Positions 27,851 to 39,100 are shown, counted from the first letter of the stretch. The stretch is 40,897 nt of DNA from Magnetococcales bacterium (GCA_015232645.1 JADFZF010000006.1:1-40897), one strand, 5' to 3'. Notes: generated from the sequence alone by a model not told the origin. Translations and numbers: made by a program.

Positions 27851-29782
27851 CTAGAGGTTGTGACGATGTTTAATCAGGTTTTCCACCACGGTGGAATCGG
27901 CCAGGGTGGTGGTGTCGCCCAGATTCTCCAGTTCATTGGCGGCGATTTTGCGCAAAATGCGACGCATGATCTTGCCTGAACGGGTTTTAGGTAATCCAGG
28001 GGCCCATTGAACGATATCTAAGTGGGCGATGGCGCCGATTTCGCGACGCACCAGGGCAACCAGCTCCTTTTCCAGGGCATCCGACGGCTGAACCCCCTGC
28101 ATCAAGGTGACATAGGCGTATAAACCGTGCCCTTTGATGGGGTGGGGATAGCCGACCACAGCCGCTTCCGCGACTTTTTCATGCAATACCAAAGCACTTT
28201 CGATTTCCGCGGTGCCTAGATTATGCCCGGAAACGATAATGACGTCATCCACCCGTCCTGTGATCCAGTGATAGCCGTCGGCATCACGTTTGCATCCATC
28301 ACCGGTGAAATATTTTCCTGGAACGGCGGACAGATAGGTTTCCAGGAAACGTTGGTGATTGCCGTAGATAGTACGCATCATGCTCGGCCACGCCCGGGCC
28401 ATGACCAGGTTGCCCTCGGTCGCCCCCTCGAGAACTTTGCCATCGGCACTGGTCAGTTGGGGCTCAACCCCAAAGAAGGGCCGGGTGGCCGATCCTGGCT
28501 TCAGAGGGGTACAACCGGGCAAGGGGGTAATCATGATGGCACCGGTTTCCGTCTGCCACCAAGTATCGACGATGGGACATCTGCCCTCACCCACGCAGTG
28601 GTAATACCACTCCCAAGCCTCGGGGTTGATCGGTTCTCCCACCGATCCCAGCAGGCGGAGAGACTTGCGGGAGGTCTTCTTGACCAGCTCATCCCCCAAT
28701 CCCATGAGTGTGCGGATGGCGGTGGGGGCGGTATAGAAAATATTGACCTGATGTTTATCGATCACCTGCCAGAAGCGTGAGCCGTTGGGATGACTGGGAA
28801 CCCCTTCGAACATCAGGGTGGTGGCACCGTTGGTCAGGGGACCGTAGACGATGTAGGTGTGCCCCGTGACCCAGCCGACATCGGCGGTGCACCAATACAC
28901 ATCGCCGTCGTGATAGTCGAAAATAAATTTGTGGGTCATGGCCGCCATCAGATTATAACCGGCGGTGCTATGCTGCACCCCTTTGGGCTTACCGGTGGAT
29001 CCTGAAGTATAAAGGATGAACAACGGGGCTTCGGCATCCATCTCCTCGGCCGGGCAGAACGGTTCCACATGGGCCGCTGCTTCATGGTACCAAATATCGC
29101 GCCCCTCGACCCAATGGACTTCGGTGCCGCTGTGTCTGACGGTCAATACCGTGCTGACGTTGGGGCATGATTTCAAGGCCTCATCGACATTGGCACGCAG
29201 CGGAACGATCTTGCCTCCGCGAAAGCCTCCATCGGCGGTGATGACGGTATGACAGTCGGAATCGAGAATACGATCCTTGATGGAATCGGGAGAGAAACCG
29301 CCAAAGACCACCGAGTGAATCGCGCCAATCCGGGCACAGGCCAACATCGCCACCGCCGCTTCGATGATCATGGGGAGGTAGATACAGACCCGGTCCCCCT
29401 TGGCAACGCCGCGTCCTTTGAGAATATTGGCCATCCGACAGACTTCGGCATGCAACTGACGGTAGGTGATGCGACGGTCGGAATTGGGATCATCCCCCTC
29501 CCAGATGATGGCAATCTGATCACCTCGGGTTTCCAGATGCCGGTCCAGGCAATTGTAGGAAACATTGATTTTGCCACCATCAAACCAACGAATATGTCCT
29601 TTTTTCAGGTCACAATCGGACACCCGGTCCCAAGGTTTGAACCAGTGAAGGAACTCCCGTGCCCGTTCCCCCCAGAAGGTATCGGGGTCCTGAAGGGACT
29701 GCTGGTACCATCGCTGGTAGATATCTTCGTTGATAAATGCGTTATCGGCGAAATGTTTGGTAACCGGATAGACCTTGCTCAT
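27851..29782 (-). CDS. acs: Acetyl-CoA synthetase
   Basis: [77 protein letters not shown]. Confidence 0.97.
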   Translation of the reverse strand: MSKVYPVTKHFADNAFINEDIYQRWYQQSLQDPDTFWGERAREFLHWFKPWDRVSDCDLKKGHIRWFDGGKINVSYNCLDRHLETRGDQIAIIWEGDDPNSDRRITYRQLHAEVCRMANILKGRGVAKGDRVCIYLPMIIEAAVAMLACARIGAIHSVVFGGFSPDSIKDRILDSDCHTVITADGGFRGGKIVPLRANVDEALKSCPNVSTVLTVRHSGTEVHWVEGRDIWYHEAAAHVEPFCPAEEMDAEAPLFILYTSGSTGKPKGVQHSTAGYNLMAAMTHKFIFDYHDGDVYWCTADVGWVTGHTYIVYGPLTNGATTLMFEGVPSHPNGSRFWQVIDKHQVNIFYTAPTAIRTLMGLGDELVKKTSRKSLRLLGSVGEPINPEAWEWYYHCVGEGRCPIVDTWWQTETGAIMITPLPGCTPLKPGSATRPFFGVEPQLTSADGKVLEGATEGNLVMARAWPSMMRTIYGNHQRFLETYLSAVPGKYFTGDGCKRDADGYHWITGRVDDVIIVSGHNLGTAEIESALVLHEKVAEAAVVGYPHPIKGHGLYAYVTLMQGVQPSDALEKELVALVRREIGAIAHLDIVQWAPGLPKTRSGKIMRRILRKIAANELENLGDTTTLADSTVVENLIKHRHNL

Positions 29783-30451
29783 GTCAGCCCTCTTGTTTTT
29801 ATTGTGTGATGTCCTGGCGTTCAGGCGGCATCGTCATGGAAGAACAAGCTACTCATGCCGGGGACGCCGAACTACCGAGGCATCCATGCCCGTTCGCGCT
29901 CCCCCCCCTCTTGAGAGGGTTGAACCGGCCCCGGATACTACCCTGTAATGCCCCATTCTATCACTTCGCCGACCACGAACCACCCCTGTCGTGTCCTTTG
30001 CAAAAAAAAATACCATCCGTCGCCCATCCCTTTCCGATGGATCAAGCGGGGCGCCTCACCCGGCAGAGTATGCCTGGTGCCTTGGGCACGGGGGAGTGCC
30101 GTTACGGGAAAATATTGCCCTCGACAAAACAAACCCACGTTTCTTGTTGGATAAACAATGCGAAAACAATGCAATACACCAAATATATGCAATGGCATTA
30201 CTCTTGCTTACCAATGAACCAGGCGACCACCGAACTTGTGCATTGGTGTCTCTCCCTCTCTCCTTCATTACTCCAGTTGCGTTTCCCAGGGTTCCAGGTG
30301 AGACGCCAACTGGTTTTTTTTATTTGCACCTCGTCAAAGGTCCAAGGCATTGATACAGTAGCGCAGCAGCGCTGAAATGAACCCCGATCCGCCACACTGT
30401 CTGGCAACAACGACAGGGTTGACTAGACCTGTTTCACGCTTTGATTAATTC

Positions 30452-30468
30452 TTGGCACCGTTTATGCT
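30452..30468 (+). promoter_or_regulatory. Putative sigma-54 (-24/-12) promoter
   Basis: TTGGCACcgtttaTGCTT: GG and GC dinucleotides separated by exactly 10 nt, as in the TGGCAC-N5-TTGCW consensus; ~90 bp upstream of the 30560 ORF. Confidence 0.65.
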
Positions 30469-30559
30469 TCACTAGAGGGCACAAAATCAAACCGTCCCAC
30501 CTCTGGAATCGGACCCCGAAACAAGGGTCTTGGCATTTTCGACGAAAGGAATTTGCACC

Positions 30560-30796
30560 ATGGCCGTTCCCAATGTTCAAGGGCTCATGACCGATGTCAG
30601 CCACATGGTCAGCATGCGCGCCGTGCATGCGAGAGAATCGTTGGCAAACAAGGTTCACACCACTTCGAATCAGTTGAAGACCACCATCGCCCACAACAAC
30701 AGCGTCCCCGAGCATGTGAAATCCCAAGCCTTCACACTCAGCATCTCCAAGGCGGCGATGACGCAATTTCAAAGCATCAACGCCAACAATCAATAG
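30560..30796 (+). CDS. Orphan 78-aa protein, unknown function
   Basis: MAVPNVQGLMTDVSHMVSMRAVHARESLANKVHTTSNQLKTTIAHNNSVPEHVKSQAFTLSISKAAMTQFQSINANNQ. SD-like gaaagga upstream (ATG 30560); no Cys or Trp; predicted helical. Confidence 0.65.
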   Translation: MAVPNVQGLMTDVSHMVSMRAVHARESLANKVHTTSNQLKTTIAHNNSVPEHVKSQAFTLSISKAAMTQFQSINANNQ

Positions 30797-30869
30797 AACG
30801 CATGGCCTGAAGCTGCCAGAATACCGACGCCCGAGAGGATCCGTCCCGGAAAGTGGCGGAGGCCGGCCT

Positions 30870-31727
30870 TCAGGAAAATAAGACCGCTGACATTTTGGAG
30901 CGATAGCTCGACACCAAGGGATGTTCGGGTCCCAACATGTCGAAAGTGTTGATCATGGCCTTTCTGGCGGCATCGTCCTGAAATTGCCGGTCCTTGCGCA
31001 AAATTTCCAGGAATTGATCCATCCCTTCGGCATATCGTTCCACGCCGATCAACCCTTGACCGTACTGTAATCTGGCCTGAAGATCGGTCGGGTCGCTGGC
31101 GACCTGCTGTTGCCATCGGGTCAGGTCCCCCTGTCCCCCGGCAAAAGCGAGGCGGGCCTTGAGTCTTACCGCTTCGGGACCGATGGCAGTGGTCGCGTCC
31201 AAACGGGCAAAATAACCTTTTCCCCCCTCCACGTCGCCGCGATCCAGTGCCAACTGGGTCAGTAACAACAGGGTCGGGCCATGCCGGGAATCCAGAGTCA
31301 AGGTTTCCTCACAAACCGCCTGGGCCTGGTCGGTCCTGCCATCCAGGAGCAGACGGCGGGCAAACTCGACCCGCTGATCGGCGGGGGAAGGAATGGCGCG
31401 TTCCAGAAACTGACGAATGGCCGTCTCCGGCAGGGCGCCGGTGAATTCATCCTTCAGTTGACCGTCCACAAACAGTTTCACCGCCGGTATCCCTTTGACG
31501 CCCCACTGACGCGCCAACTGTTTGTTGCGATCCGAGTCCACCTTGGCCAAAACGAATCTGCCGTTGCCTTCTCTGGCGAGTTTTTCCAAAACAGGCCCCA
31601 GCATCCGACATGGACCACACCATGACGCCCAAAAATCGACCAAAACAGGGGTGTCCAAGGATCGGCGCAATACCTGTGCTTCAAACCCAGCCTCATCGAC
31701 ATTCACCACCCATGGATTGTCAGCCAT
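30870..31727 (-). CDS. Thioredoxin domain protein with TPR-like C-terminus (CnoX/YbbN-like)
   Basis: VLVDFWASWCGPCRMLGPVLEKLA, GIPAVKLFVDG, helical repeat tail. Start at Met 31727 with upstream gaggtg. Confidence 0.9.
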   Translation of the reverse strand: MADNPWVVNVDEAGFEAQVLRRSLDTPVLVDFWASWCGPCRMLGPVLEKLAREGNGRFVLAKVDSDRNKQLARQWGVKGIPAVKLFVDGQLKDEFTGALPETAIRQFLERAIPSPADQRVEFARRLLLDGRTDQAQAVCEETLTLDSRHGPTLLLLTQLALDRGDVEGGKGYFARLDATTAIGPEAVRLKARLAFAGGQGDLTRWQQQVASDPTDLQARLQYGQGLIGVERYAEGMDQFLEILRKDRQFQDDAARKAMINTFDMLGPEHPLVSSYRSKMSAVLFS

Positions 31728-31987
31728 TCTCAACACCTCATTATCCGAGTTTCATAACGACCTATGGATACCGAATCGGCTTGCGGGAAAACGCCATGCC
31801 GCGGGCCGGATCATCTCCCCTCCCAGAACCCCCAAGGAAGTTTTCAAGCGATCATTGTCGTCTTTGCACGACGGCAGGTCAACCAGCCAGAGAGTTCTTT
31901 TCAATTCTCTGGCGTCGGAGTTCCCTCGTCATCGGGTACAACGAATCACTTCTTCGTGCCACCATGGCGCTCGTCCGAACCGTATGG

Positions 31988-34900
31988 TTAATTTTCATAG
32001 GACTTTGGCATGATCGGCAGGCTGACGACGAATCGGGCCCCCAGGCCCGGGCCATCGCTGCTGCCGGTAATGCGACCGCCCAGATGCTGAACGAAATTGG
32101 CTACGGAATGCAGGCCAAAACCGGTACCACGATCCTTGCTGCTGTAACCCGAGGCAAAAATATTGTTCTTCGCCTGTTCATCCATCCCTATTCCGTTGTC
32201 TTCGACGATGATTTCCAACCAGGAGGAATCGACGTATCGAGACAATATGTCGATACGTCCCGGCTGAGAAAGATCGTGACGTGGATCGGTGATGGCTTCG
32301 CAGGAATTTTTTACCAGATTGATCATCATTTGCAGCATCTGCCCTCGAGGCAGGACCACTTCATTGACCCCCAACCCCGACCTGTAGGTGAGTTGAATCT
32401 GATCACGAGTCAACAAATCCAAGAGAATGACGCGACAATCATCGATCAAATCCTTAAGAACAAACTTTTCCCTGAGGGTATAGTGGCTCGATTCCTGTTG
32501 AATGCGTATGATTTCACGCACATGCTCGGCCGCATCGCGCAGATGCAGGGCATTGGTTTTCAGTCCTTGAGTAGCGACTGTTTTCAGTTCTCCACTCATT
32601 TCATCGGCGACCGCGACCAGCCGCCGCAGGAGGGAATCGGGGTCCATCCCTTTGGAAGTCTGTTCATCCACCATGGGTCGAACCCGGGCAAATAAATCGG
32701 CCAGCCGCTCCAATTCCTTGCCATGGCGAATGATATCGTCACTGCGGCCAATGAGGCTCATCATGGCATTGCCGATATTGTGCAATATCGATACGCTCAT
32801 TTCGGCGACTCCCGCCTGGAACGAAGCAAATCGATGCTGTTCTTCAGCCCGCTTGCGTTCGGTAATGTCGCGGACAATTCCCACTACCCGATGGTCAGAC
32901 CCGCGATGGTCCATGAGACTGATGGATAACTCCACTGGAAATTCTTCACCTGTTTTATTCCTGGCGGTCAACTGAATGATGCGTCCTGGTTCCGAAGTCT
33001 TTTTATTCTGGAAGAAATTGACAAAAGCGGCATTGGCATGGGCCACCATGGGGGCGGGGGCCACCAGCTGATGCAGATTTCGACCCAAAGCCTCCTGGTC
33101 GGGGTAACCGAACATTTTTTCCGCGGCGGTATTCCAAAACTGAATAGTACAATCCTTGTTGACTTCGATGATGGCATCCTGGGCCGTACTGGCCATCATG
33201 CGAAAACGGGCCTCACTGCGACGCAATCTGTCTTCGGTACGGACCTGCAATGTGACATCCTCGCCAACACATAACAAACCGCTGCCATTCTCCCCATCCT
33301 TGGCCAACAAGCCTATTTTCCAGGAGATGGTGCGTAATGCCCCCGATTTCGTATAAACCTGAGTGTGAACTGAGTAGCTCTTATTATATTTCCTTTCCAG
33401 TATACGATCCTGGCTTTTCTTCATATCGGACCGCCAGTGCTCCGGGAGCATGTGATCAATTAAATTTTTTCCCATCAGATCAGGTAAATCATACCCAAGA
33501 ATACCCAATCCTTTTTGATTGATGAACTGGATATCTCCCTTGGCATCCAGGACGATAATAATGGTATCGGCCATGTCCAGATATTGTCGGGTCATGTCCT
33601 TATCCAGACGCAGTTGCCTGTTCATACGGACGTGATCACTGACATTGTGGAAAACGATCAGACACCCGGTTCTGAGGCCCATGCCATCATAAATCGGCGT
33701 GGCGTATATATCGAAAAATGTCCCGTCACCCTGACCGGATGGCATCCAGGCCACCTGGGACATGAATTCCTCGGATCCCTTGTCCATGGCGCGCACGCAC
33801 CGCTCTTCCAGACCTTCCAGATTGGCCAATGCCTCGATTTCGCAGAGGCTCCTCCCGACGATCCCGGTCTCCATCCGACCAAGCAGAGGCGCCAGGATGG
33901 TGTTGCACAGGGTGATGCGCAGATTGCGATCCACCACCAGTTTGCCACTGAGCCCGACATCGAACAATCGTTCGGAAAAGGCCTTTTCCTTGGCAAGGCG
34001 TCGAAACAACCTGGCCATGCCATAAAGATACACAGTCAGTAGAGCCGTCACGGTCAGTCCCGTCAACAAAACAAACACGGGTAAAAAAGAATGAGAAAGG
34101 GGACGGCCTGGGGCGGTCCGAGTAATGAGTTGCCAATGGTTGAGCCCGAGAGTGATCGACTGCCTCAGCGTTTGCTGGGATGAATTGGAATGGGGGAAAA
34201 AACCAACTTTCAGACCGGGGGCGGTGGTGCGCCAGCGGTCCTTGGAGCGAAACAATAACATCGTTCGGACCGGATCGGTGTCATCGATGAGGTCAAAATC
34301 CAGTTTTTCTTTCACCTCCGGTGACATCATCTCCCACATCCAGGTGGAAAGATCCAAACCAGCGGCGATGAATCCGGTCTGTGGGGGCATGAGAGCGTTG
34401 GTATGGCTGGGAATGGCCCGGCGGTCGAATATCGGGAAGACGACGATGCTTCGACACTTATCTTTATTGTTCATCGCCCGCGTCAGGCAGCCGGAAAACA
34501 CCATTTTGTTTTCTTTTCGCGCCAGAACCAGCAAGGGATTAAGGACGGGATGGGTCCGCCAGTTCTGGTCTTTCAGGTCCACCAGCGCCGTCGCCGGCTC
34601 CACATAGGCCGGGACATAATCGGCGGGATGGGAAGTGGCCATCGGCGGCAGGTCTGGCCGACTGGATTTCGAGTTGTCCGACGGGTCTGACCTGACGGGA
34701 ATCCAGGCAAAATACTTCAGAGGATAACCATGGTGCCGTAGCAGCGGCTCAACAAAATAATGAAATTCGACGGCATCGACATACTCCGATGCGCGAAAAA
34801 AACCGGCGATACTCAGTATGGACGTATCGAGCTGTTGCGCATGATTCATAAAGGTGCTACTTGCGGTATAGGAGATGCGGGAGAAAACATTTTCCTGTTC

Positions 34901-35047
34901 CTTTCCGTATTCCCGTTCAAGAAACAGGAATGCGTAAATGCTGGATAATATACCCACGAACAGGATAAATGGAATCGTGGCCCGTCGAGCCCGAGGAGAA
35001 TAGAACTGGGTTTCGAACCATGACCTTGTCTTTGGCAGAGATTCCAT
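31988..35047 (-). CDS. Membrane sensor histidine kinase with CHASE-type sensor and multiple PAS domains
   Basis: N-terminal TM, CHASE-like periplasmic region (FRASEYVDAVEFHYFVEPLLRHHGYPLKYFAWIPVR), second TM, three PAS regions, H-box ILHNIGNAMMSL, ATPase motifs NLVKNSCEAI, DNGIGM, GTGFGLHSV. Confidence 0.93.
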   Translation of the reverse strand: MESLPKTRSWFETQFYSPRARRATIPFILFVGILSSIYAFLFLEREYGKEQENVFSRISYTASSTFMNHAQQLDTSILSIAGFFRASEYVDAVEFHYFVEPLLRHHGYPLKYFAWIPVRSDPSDNSKSSRPDLPPMATSHPADYVPAYVEPATALVDLKDQNWRTHPVLNPLLVLARKENKMVFSGCLTRAMNNKDKCRSIVVFPIFDRRAIPSHTNALMPPQTGFIAAGLDLSTWMWEMMSPEVKEKLDFDLIDDTDPVRTMLLFRSKDRWRTTAPGLKVGFFPHSNSSQQTLRQSITLGLNHWQLITRTAPGRPLSHSFLPVFVLLTGLTVTALLTVYLYGMARLFRRLAKEKAFSERLFDVGLSGKLVVDRNLRITLCNTILAPLLGRMETGIVGRSLCEIEALANLEGLEERCVRAMDKGSEEFMSQVAWMPSGQGDGTFFDIYATPIYDGMGLRTGCLIVFHNVSDHVRMNRQLRLDKDMTRQYLDMADTIIIVLDAKGDIQFINQKGLGILGYDLPDLMGKNLIDHMLPEHWRSDMKKSQDRILERKYNKSYSVHTQVYTKSGALRTISWKIGLLAKDGENGSGLLCVGEDVTLQVRTEDRLRRSEARFRMMASTAQDAIIEVNKDCTIQFWNTAAEKMFGYPDQEALGRNLHQLVAPAPMVAHANAAFVNFFQNKKTSEPGRIIQLTARNKTGEEFPVELSISLMDHRGSDHRVVGIVRDITERKRAEEQHRFASFQAGVAEMSVSILHNIGNAMMSLIGRSDDIIRHGKELERLADLFARVRPMVDEQTSKGMDPDSLLRRLVAVADEMSGELKTVATQGLKTNALHLRDAAEHVREIIRIQQESSHYTLREKFVLKDLIDDCRVILLDLLTRDQIQLTYRSGLGVNEVVLPRGQMLQMMINLVKNSCEAITDPRHDLSQPGRIDILSRYVDSSWLEIIVEDNGIGMDEQAKNNIFASGYSSKDRGTGFGLHSVANFVQHLGGRITGSSDGPGLGARFVVSLPIMPKSYEN

Positions 35048-35066
35048 TGGGGCTTAGACCTTCCTA

Positions 35067-35972
35067 TCAGCCCGAATCCTTGTCGATAACCCGCAGGCGC
35101 TTTCGCAACCCATCGAGATCATTGACAACCAACAATACCGAGTGGACCGTGCCATAGGCACTTGTGAGTACCGAACCCGATACCAGTACATCCTTATCCA
35201 CTCCTCCAGGGCCTTGCATGACCCAGTAAAGATATTTCTGTTTTTCATTATAGTCGATCACGGCCTCAAAGAACGGACCGAGATCTTCCCTGGGAAACAG
35301 CCGATCCACTGGGGTATTCAATAGTTCATCGACCCGGCCTCCGGTCATACGCACGGCGTTATGGTTCAAAAACAATATGTCGTGATCGGGACGGCACAGG
35401 ATGACCCCTTCATTGAAAGAGCTGATGATATCCAACAAATAGGCACTGTTGAGATCCAGGGCATCGATGCGTTGACGTAAAATGTGCTGCTCTTCCCGCT
35501 CTTTATCCTTATTGTCCCAGGCGATACAGGCATTGCGGGCGTGTTGTAATATTTCATCGTGGGTGACCGGTTTCCGGACGTATAATACGTCATGTTGCAA
35601 CATCTGCTGAATTTCATCCACGGAACGGTCGGAAAATGCGGTAACAATGACAATGGTGATCCGGTCATCCAGGGCCCGCATTTTTTTGGCGGTCTCCAGG
35701 CCGTCGATGCCAGGGGGCATGCGCATATCGACAAATGCCAGAGCATAGGGCCTGCCTTCGATGATCGAACGCCGCACCTGCTCCACGGCATCTTCACCCT
35801 GATCGATCAGGTCCACGGCGAATACCGGTGGCTGTGGCTCCGTGGGCGTGGGGGCTTGGACAAACTCCTCCAACATTGATCGTTGCTTGGGGGCGCTGGG
35901 TTGCAACAAATGCTTGTAGAGCGTCAACAGATTATGGTCATCATCAACGACGAGAATCCTGTTGTTAATCAT
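35067..35972 (-). CDS. Response regulator with receiver and PAS domains
   Basis: RILVVDDDHNLLTLYKHLL, LAFVDMRMPPGIDGLETAKKM, IVIVTAFSD, YVRKPV; C-terminal PAS-like FNEGVILCRPDHDILFLNHNAVRMTGG. Start set at Met 35972. Confidence 0.9.
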   Translation of the reverse strand: MINNRILVVDDDHNLLTLYKHLLQPSAPKQRSMLEEFVQAPTPTEPQPPVFAVDLIDQGEDAVEQVRRSIIEGRPYALAFVDMRMPPGIDGLETAKKMRALDDRITIVIVTAFSDRSVDEIQQMLQHDVLYVRKPVTHDEILQHARNACIAWDNKDKEREEQHILRQRIDALDLNSAYLLDIISSFNEGVILCRPDHDILFLNHNAVRMTGGRVDELLNTPVDRLFPREDLGPFFEAVIDYNEKQKYLYWVMQGPGGVDKDVLVSGSVLTSAYGTVHSVLLVVNDLDGLRKRLRVIDKDSG

Positions 35973-36033
35973 GCGCAACCCCAAAAAATGAGTTAGCAGA
36001 ATTTGGATCGGACCAGGATCCGCAGGCCCCGCT

Positions 36034-37360
36034 TCAAGGACGTTCGGTCTGCTTCGACAGCACATCGATTCGACCCAGGACATATCTCAAGGCATCATTC
36101 GGCAAGGGTTCTTTTTCCAAGGTCCGGCGGTAACTTGCCAAAGCGTCAGCGATCATGCCCAGTCGATCCTGGGCCAAGGCCTGCCCCAGCAACCACGCAC
36201 TCCGATCCGGGTGACGGATCAACAATTTTTTGTACAGTGCCAAGGCACGGTGGTGGGCGCCACGGCGATGTTCCAAAGCCGCGAGCGTGGTCAGGTAGTC
36301 ATCCTGTTCACGTATTGCAGGACCGACTTGGGTCAGCCAGGTGTCGGCACGAAAAATATCGCCCAAAGCCAGGGCATCCCGCGCTTGTGACAAAGCCTGA
36401 AGGTCACGGGAACGCTGTTGCCCCGCCGATTCGGACAACTGCGGGGTGGCCATCGGCGATGCAACGACAGTTTCGGCCACGGCGGGAGATGCAGATTGGG
36501 CTCCAGGCTTGACTGGAGCTGCTTTATCAGGGGCGCGGTTGATTCTCTTTTCCATACGCTTCACATCCGCCATCTCGGTGGGCGGGGGGGGCGGGATCGT
36601 CCGTGGGCTGCGGGACGGCGACCGACGGGGGGGACGCTTGCCCCTGGGCCGATGCGGTATTGTGGATTGAAGCTGGTTGTTTGGCATGCCCACTGCCCGA
36701 TTTGGCTTTGCCGGCGTTGGGGCGGTGATCGTTGGTCTCTGGAGGCAGAAGAAAGTCCAGTCTCTTATCCAGTGCCAGCCCATTGCCCGTCTGAGGTACC
36801 GTGGCGTCGGAAAACCCCGAGGTCGGCAAGGCCGGGGTTTGAGGCTTCGACGATGCTCCGCTCTCCTGAGGTATCCGCCGCGTTTCCATGACCGCTGGAA
36901 CTTGCGGCGACGACTGGCTGGGGTCACCTGCCCCCGACAACGGGGGGCCGGCCGGTGGCTGACTGGCCGGGTCCGTCTCTCCCTTGACCGCCGGGATCGA
37001 TGCGGGCCATGACGGCTCCGGTTTCGACAAAGCCGCGGTTGAACTGGAAATCAGAGAGGCCAGAATGGGGAATCGCGCCGATAACGGTTCCAAAAATCCA
37101 GAGACCTTGAGCCACAATGCCTGACCTTGCAAAACCGCCCCCCCTCCGATCAGCAGCACGAGCAAGGTGACTCGGAGCCGGGTTTGTCGGCGCTTTTCCT
37201 GGGCCATCCGCGCGTTCAGCATTGCCGACTCGCGTTGAAAATCGATCTCGGCGTGATCCGGAGGCTGCGCGACTGCATCCGCGAATGCCGGCATGCTTTC
37301 CTGCGAAGTCGTGCCCCCGCGGGCATCCAATTTTCGCAGCGATGACAGGATGGTGCTCAC
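36034..37360 (-). pseudogene. MshN/GspB-like pilus biogenesis protein with TPR C-terminus, split by an apparent one-base frameshift
   Basis: ORFs 36527..37360 (MSTILSSLRKLDA, one TM, Pro-rich linker) and 36034..36927 (TPR-like helical repeats) join in frame if one C of the C8 tract (plus-strand G8 at 36584-36591) is removed. Confidence 0.75.
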
Positions 37361-37367
37361 GTTTTCC

Positions 37368-38135
37368 TCACTGTCCCATGATCTTATTTAATATTGCCAA
37401 TGGATTGGCCGGCTTCTTCGCCGCCTCGAGTTTTTCATTCAGGTCCGATGGTATCTTGTATTCCGCCTGGGACGGTTGCGCTTCCTCCACCGTTAGATCC
37501 GTATCCCAAACTTCATGCAAGGCTTCAACCCGGTTGCCAAAGGCAAAACGAACCGTTGGCTGTTGTCCGGCCGTCGTTCCTGGAATTGATTTCATCTGGA
37601 AATATTGAAAATTCCGACCTCCGTACACCTTGGATTCGGTGAGCGCTTGAAAAAAATCCAACACATCGGAACTGACCAGGGTTCGCCCGACAATCACAAC
37701 GTCTCGACCGCCATCGCGAAGCTGAATCTGGGTCAGCCACAGCTTGGTATACGGCCGACGGGCCAGATCGGCAAAATAACTGGAAAAACCTTCGCGATTG
37801 CCGACGCGATGTCCCGAAAGCAGCTCCAACACCAATTTCTTTACCTTGATATCTTTTTCCAATTGTTCCTGTTGCCGGATCTGGGCTGGATCGGGTGCGG
37901 CGAATTGTTGGCTTTCTTCAAATTTTTTCATCACCTCGTGGAGGGTCTGTCGTTGTCGCTCCAACCCCGACTGCTCATAAGACACCATGAATTTTTGCAC
38001 GAACACGCCCAGGGAGGCCAGGAAGAGGACTGAAAACAAGGCCAGATAGATGAAAAATGCCTTGCTGGCGTCCAACCAGTCGTGGGAGGTCGGAAAGGAT
38101 TCCGAATCGTAGAGGTTGACACGGGGTCTGATCAT
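37368..38135 (-). CDS. MSHA biogenesis protein MshJ / PilN-PilO-like
   Basis: Short N-terminus, one TM (FFIYLALFSVLFLASLGVFV), coiled coil, LWLTQIQLRDGGRDVVIVGRTLVSSDVLDFFQAL; sits between mshI and the mshN-like gene. Confidence 0.75.
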   Translation of the reverse strand: MIRPRVNLYDSESFPTSHDWLDASKAFFIYLALFSVLFLASLGVFVQKFMVSYEQSGLERQRQTLHEVMKKFEESQQFAAPDPAQIRQQEQLEKDIKVKKLVLELLSGHRVGNREGFSSYFADLARRPYTKLWLTQIQLRDGGRDVVIVGRTLVSSDVLDFFQALTESKVYGGRNFQYFQMKSIPGTTAGQQPTVRFAFGNRVEALHEVWDTDLTVEEAQPSQAEYKIPSDLNEKLEAAKKPANPLAILNKIMGQ

Positions 38136-39088
38136 TCCGTGGCCTCAACACTACGCAACGCGGCTCCCAATGCCGGCAAGCCACGAATGAAGGTCACCGG
38201 ATCGCCAGGTGGAGCGGTTTGAAACAAAAAATCCAGATGCAACGTTTTCAGGCGGACGTTCAAATGGGTGGCCAGGGAATCGCGCAGGAGTTGGTCAACT
38301 TCGGGAACGGCGATCAGATAGAGAATTTCCACCGGTTGATTAAAAAAATTGGATTCGGCGTAATTCAGGGAGCGTTGCACATCAGAGGCCAGAGTCCGAC
38401 CGGGATCGATACCCAGTTCCATGGCATCCTTGCTCATGACGGCGATCCGACGGGCCAGATACAACAGTCCACCACGACACACCAGCAGGCATCCCCAATC
38501 GCCAACCGGTGGAAAATACAACAAGGCCAATCCTTTGCCACTCTCAGGGAGAAAAGCGGCAATATTGTTCAACGCCAATTCCGTCACTTCTACCGCCTTG
38601 AGCTCCAGGCGGGTCGGTCGGATGACATCAAGATACTTTTGCACATCGGATTTGCGCGCCGCCGCAACGTAAACCTTGCGCGAGGCGGCCACCCGGATGG
38701 TATCGGGAATGAAGAAACAGTCGACCAGAGCCTCTTCCACCGAAAAATCCAAACGATCGCGCACGGCCCATTTCATGGCCTGCGCCAGTTCCGACAGGGG
38801 GACGTCCGCGGCATCGTTGGGAAACAGGGAGTAGCTTTCCATATCCAAACAATATACATACGGAACCCTAAGGGCCTGATGGTTTTTTGCCAGTTCCACG
38901 AGGACCAGGGACCGGCCAACCTCCTCCTTCCAGGGGACGTGCTGAAACACCTCCACTCGGGGGGTATCCCCGGTCATGCCACGCGTCAAGGCCATGGAGA
39001 TGCCCGAATCGTCCCAGGTCAATCCCGCCTGGACATCGAGGGATCCTTGTTTGTTGAAAAATTTCTTGATAATCGCCTGTATGTCCAT
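38132..39088 (-). CDS. mshI: MSHA biogenesis protein MshI (PilM-like)
   Basis: ALVDCFFIPDTIRVAASRKVYVAAARKSDVQKYLDVIRPTRLELKAVEVTELALNNIAAFL, GLALLYFPP. Overlaps the next gene by 4 bp. Confidence 0.8.
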   Translation of the reverse strand: MDIQAIIKKFFNKQGSLDVQAGLTWDDSGISMALTRGMTGDTPRVEVFQHVPWKEEVGRSLVLVELAKNHQALRVPYVYCLDMESYSLFPNDAADVPLSELAQAMKWAVRDRLDFSVEEALVDCFFIPDTIRVAASRKVYVAAARKSDVQKYLDVIRPTRLELKAVEVTELALNNIAAFLPESGKGLALLYFPPVGDWGCLLVCRGGLLYLARRIAVMSKDAMELGIDPGRTLASDVQRSLNYAESNFFNQPVEILYLIAVPEVDQLLRDSLATHLNVRLKTLHLDFLFQTAPPGDPVTFIRGLPALGAALRSVEATE

Positions 39089-39100
39089 CCTGACGACACC

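Noticed and set aside
28223-28780. 185-aa plus-strand ORF
   Set aside because: Antisense to acs.
30560-30796. RebB (R-body/killing trait) identity for the 78-aa protein
   Set aside because: Size and helical character are similar, but I could not line it up with the typical RebB motif, so it is left unassigned.
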